A stretch of DNA of 6,005 nucleotides, taken from positions 1-6,005 of the forward strand of contig JAODNS010000148.1 of assembly GCA_025465145.1 (NCBI GenBank), given 5' to 3'. The DNA comes from Frankiales bacterium. Its GTDB lineage: Bacteria; Actinomycetota; Actinomycetes; Mycobacteriales; SCTD01. The notes under the pieces were generated by a model that was not told the origin of the DNA, did no database searches, and worked only from the letters and a program-made list of their open reading frames with translations. A program made the translations under genes and the position numbers. Positions 4,659 to 6,005 of the stretch are shown one piece after another; positions within the stretch are counted from its first letter, which is position 1, and each line of letters begins with the position of its first letter.

Positions 4659-5699
4659 GTGACGCGGCGCACCCTGACCCTGCTGCTCGCGAGCGTGCTC
4701 GCGATCGGGCTGACGCTGGTCGCGGCCGTCGCGCGGGTGCCGTACGTCGCGCTCGCACCCGGACCGACGTACAACACCCTCGACAGGTACGAGGGCAAGC
4801 CGGTGATCATGGTCACCGGGCGGCCGACGTTCGAGGACACCGGGCACCTCAACATGACGACCATCAGCGTCGTCACGCAGCTGACGCTCGTGCAGGCCTT
4901 GCGCGGCTGGTTCCAGCACGACCTCGCCGTCGTCCCGCGCGACGTGATCTACCCGCCGGACCGCACCGACGAGGAGGTCAAGGCGGAGGACCAGGAGGCC
5001 ATGCGGGAGTCGCAGGACACGGCGACGACGGCGGCGCTGAGCCAGCTCGGCGTGCCGGGGGTGACCCACGTCCTCGTCGGCTCCGTCACGGCCAAGGCGC
5101 CGGCGGACGGGCAGCTCAGGAAGGGCGACGAGCTGACGACCATCGACGGTACGAAGGTCACCGGCGCGAAGCAGTTGCGCGAGCTGATCGGCCGGCGGAC
5201 GCCCGGTCAGCCGGTGCGGGTCGGGTACCTGCGCGGCGGCCAGGCAGGCGAGGTCACGCTGGTGACGTCGTCGACGAGCGACCCCGACGGTGCGGTGCGG
5301 CCGGTCATCGGGGTGCAGACGACCGAGCGCACCGACTACCCGATCAAGGTCACCATCAGCCTCAAGGACGTCGGCGGCCCGAGCGCGGGGCTGATGTTCG
5401 CGCTGGGCATCCTCGACAAGCTCGAGCCGGGCTCCCTGACGAACGGCCGCTTCATCGCCGGTACCGGCACCATCGACGGCGAGGGCCAGGTCGGCCCGAT
5501 CGGCGGCATCCAGCAGAAGCTGATCGGCGCGCGCAGCAAGGGCGCCGAGGTCTTCCTCGTGCCCGCTGCCAACTGCGCGGAGGCGCTGTCCGGCCCGCCG
5601 AAGGGCCTGAAGCTGGTCAAGGTCGCCACCCTCAAGGGCGCGCTGACCGAGCTGGACCGGCTGCGTTCCGGCGCGGCCACCACGCCGTGCACGGGATGA
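4659..5699 (+). CDS. ylbL: YlbL-family membrane-anchored PDZ/Lon-like serine protease
   Basis: A 346-residue protein with an N-terminal signal-anchor helix (about 6-27) and the family landmark ALAPGPTYNTL (31-41). A mostly extracytoplasmic region to about 130 follows. A PDZ domain spans about 135-203 (VLVGSVTAKAPADGQLRKGDELTTIDG around 138-164), and a Lon-type S16 protease domain about 215-335. The Ser-Lys dyad is intact: S242 in VGGPSAGL and K287 in GGIQQKLIGA, with the expected GTGTIDGEGQVGPIGG (268-283) between. The protein should sit in the membrane with the PDZ and protease parts outside, cutting exported or membrane substrates; in Bacillus subtilis YlbL is linked to control of cell division after DNA damage. 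Actinobacterial orthologues commonly neighbour the Zincin_2 metalloprotease gene. The GTG start is supported by the -10 six bases upstream. The actinobacterial substrate is unknown. Confidence 0.93.
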   Translation: MTRRTLTLLLASVLAIGLTLVAAVARVPYVALAPGPTYNTLDRYEGKPVIMVTGRPTFEDTGHLNMTTISVVTQLTLVQALRGWFQHDLAVVPRDVIYPPDRTDEEVKAEDQEAMRESQDTATTAALSQLGVPGVTHVLVGSVTAKAPADGQLRKGDELTTIDGTKVTGAKQLRELIGRRTPGQPVRVGYLRGGQAGEVTLVTSSTSDPDGAVRPVIGVQTTERTDYPIKVTISLKDVGGPSAGLMFALGILDKLEPGSLTNGRFIAGTGTIDGEGQVGPIGGIQQKLIGARSKGAEVFLVPAANCAEALSGPPKGLKLVKVATLKGALTELDRLRSGAATTPCTG

Positions 5700-5722
5700 G
5701 CGGCCGAAGCGCCCTGCGCTCC

Positions 5723-5728
5723 TAGACT
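5723..5728 (+). promoter_or_regulatory. -10 element TAGACT for the downstream membrane protein gene
   Basis: TAGACT ends six nucleotides before the ATG at 5735 and no Shine-Dalgarno intervenes, so this looks like another leaderless promoter. It implies that the downstream gene is not simply read through from the protease gene. Confidence 0.5.
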
Positions 5729-5734
5729 CCCGCC

Positions 5735-6005
5735 ATGGAGCCCGGGGTGCCGTTCGCGCTCCTCGGCACCGTCCAGCTGCTCGCCGTCGCCGCGTGGGTC
5801 GCGCTCGCCGGCACGGCCGTCGCGCTCCGTCGCGGCCGCCTGCGGGTCCTGCTGCTCGTCCTCGGCGGGCTGGTCCTGGCCGGAACGGAGATCGCGACGG
5901 CGCTGCAGTTCGGGGCCACCTCCTCCGACGAGCTGGCGTACGCGCGGGCGGCCGGCGCGCTGCTGCTGGCCGTCGGCCTGGTCGACGGCGCGCTGGCCGC
6001 AGCCA
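5735..6005 (+). CDS. Multi-span membrane protein, N-terminal part only
   Basis: From ATG 5735 the frame is open for 90 codons to the window edge. The product begins MEPGVPFALLGTVQLL and shows three hydrophobic segments: about 7-31, 36-56 (after the positive loop RRGRLR at 32-37) and 70-90. A short polar loop with ATSSDELAYARA (61-72) lies between the second and third. This fits an integral membrane protein with the RRGRLR loop in the cytoplasm. The visible part has no diagnostic motif; it could be a stand-alone membrane protein or the membrane portion of a larger sensor. The ATG is supported by the TAGACT -10 element and by the fall-off of hydrophobic coding upstream. Confidence 0.7.
   Translation, partial: MEPGVPFALLGTVQLLAVAAWVALAGTAVALRRGRLRVLLLVLGGLVLAGTEIATALQFGATSSDELAYARAAGALLLAVGLVDGALAAA

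Noticed and set aside
5708..5720. Hairpin AGCGC-CCT-GCGCT after the protease stop as a terminator
   Set aside because: Only a five-base stem with a three-base loop and no T-tract; common by chance at this GC content.
1..6005. RNA genes, CRISPR arrays, insertion sequences, attachment sites
   Set aside because: No tRNA-like or rRNA segments, no spaced direct repeats, no transposase or integrase coding and no terminal inverted repeats were seen.

Overview
The window looks like chromosomal DNA from a high-GC actinobacterium. It is very G+C rich with strong third-position G/C bias, uses GTG starts often, and carries a gene set (Zincin_2 metalloprotease, YlbL-type PDZ/Lon protease, lone moaE) that I know from Actinomycetota such as Frankia or Geodermatophilus relatives. 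The genus cannot be fixed from the sequence alone. I see no RNA genes, CRISPR arrays, insertion sequences or prophage genes.

Layout. Positions 1-1042 (minus) hold most of a zinc-dependent metalloprotease whose C-terminus lies outside the window. A 44-bp gap with overlapping divergent -10 elements and a possible six-codon leader ORF separates it from a plus-strand run: an SDR/epimerase-like protein (1087-2034), moaE (2036-2464) and a 63-residue membrane protein (2495-2686). Facing this run is a two-gene minus-strand operon: an ECF-type sigma factor with a transmembrane C-terminal extension (4016-2856), then a 58-residue exported protein (2859-2683) joined by an ATGA overlap. Divergent from the sigma gene is a 134-residue protein of unknown function (4211-4615). 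It is followed by a YlbL-like membrane-anchored PDZ/Lon protease (4659-5699) and the start of a multi-span membrane protein that runs off the right edge (5735-6005).

How the parts may work together. The most distinctive element is the sigma operon. Sigma regions 2 and 4 are fused to a membrane helix, a linker with three tandem pentapeptides, and a probably extracytoplasmic tail with four cysteines. No anti-sigma gene is visible next to it, and the coupled second gene encodes a tiny exported protein with two cysteines. A one-protein envelope sensor with a small exported partner is a reasonable inference, but it is untested. The metalloprotease and the YlbL protease are usually close neighbours in actinobacteria (from memory); here about 3.6 kb separates them.

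Expression signals fall into two classes. Four clear TANNNT -10 hexamers sit 6-7 nt before a start codon that has no Shine-Dalgarno (leaderless type): moaE at 2045, 2495, 4659 and 5735. A fifth precedes the six-codon ORF at 1059. The metalloprotease, both sigma-operon genes and the 4211 gene instead have Shine-Dalgarno sequences.
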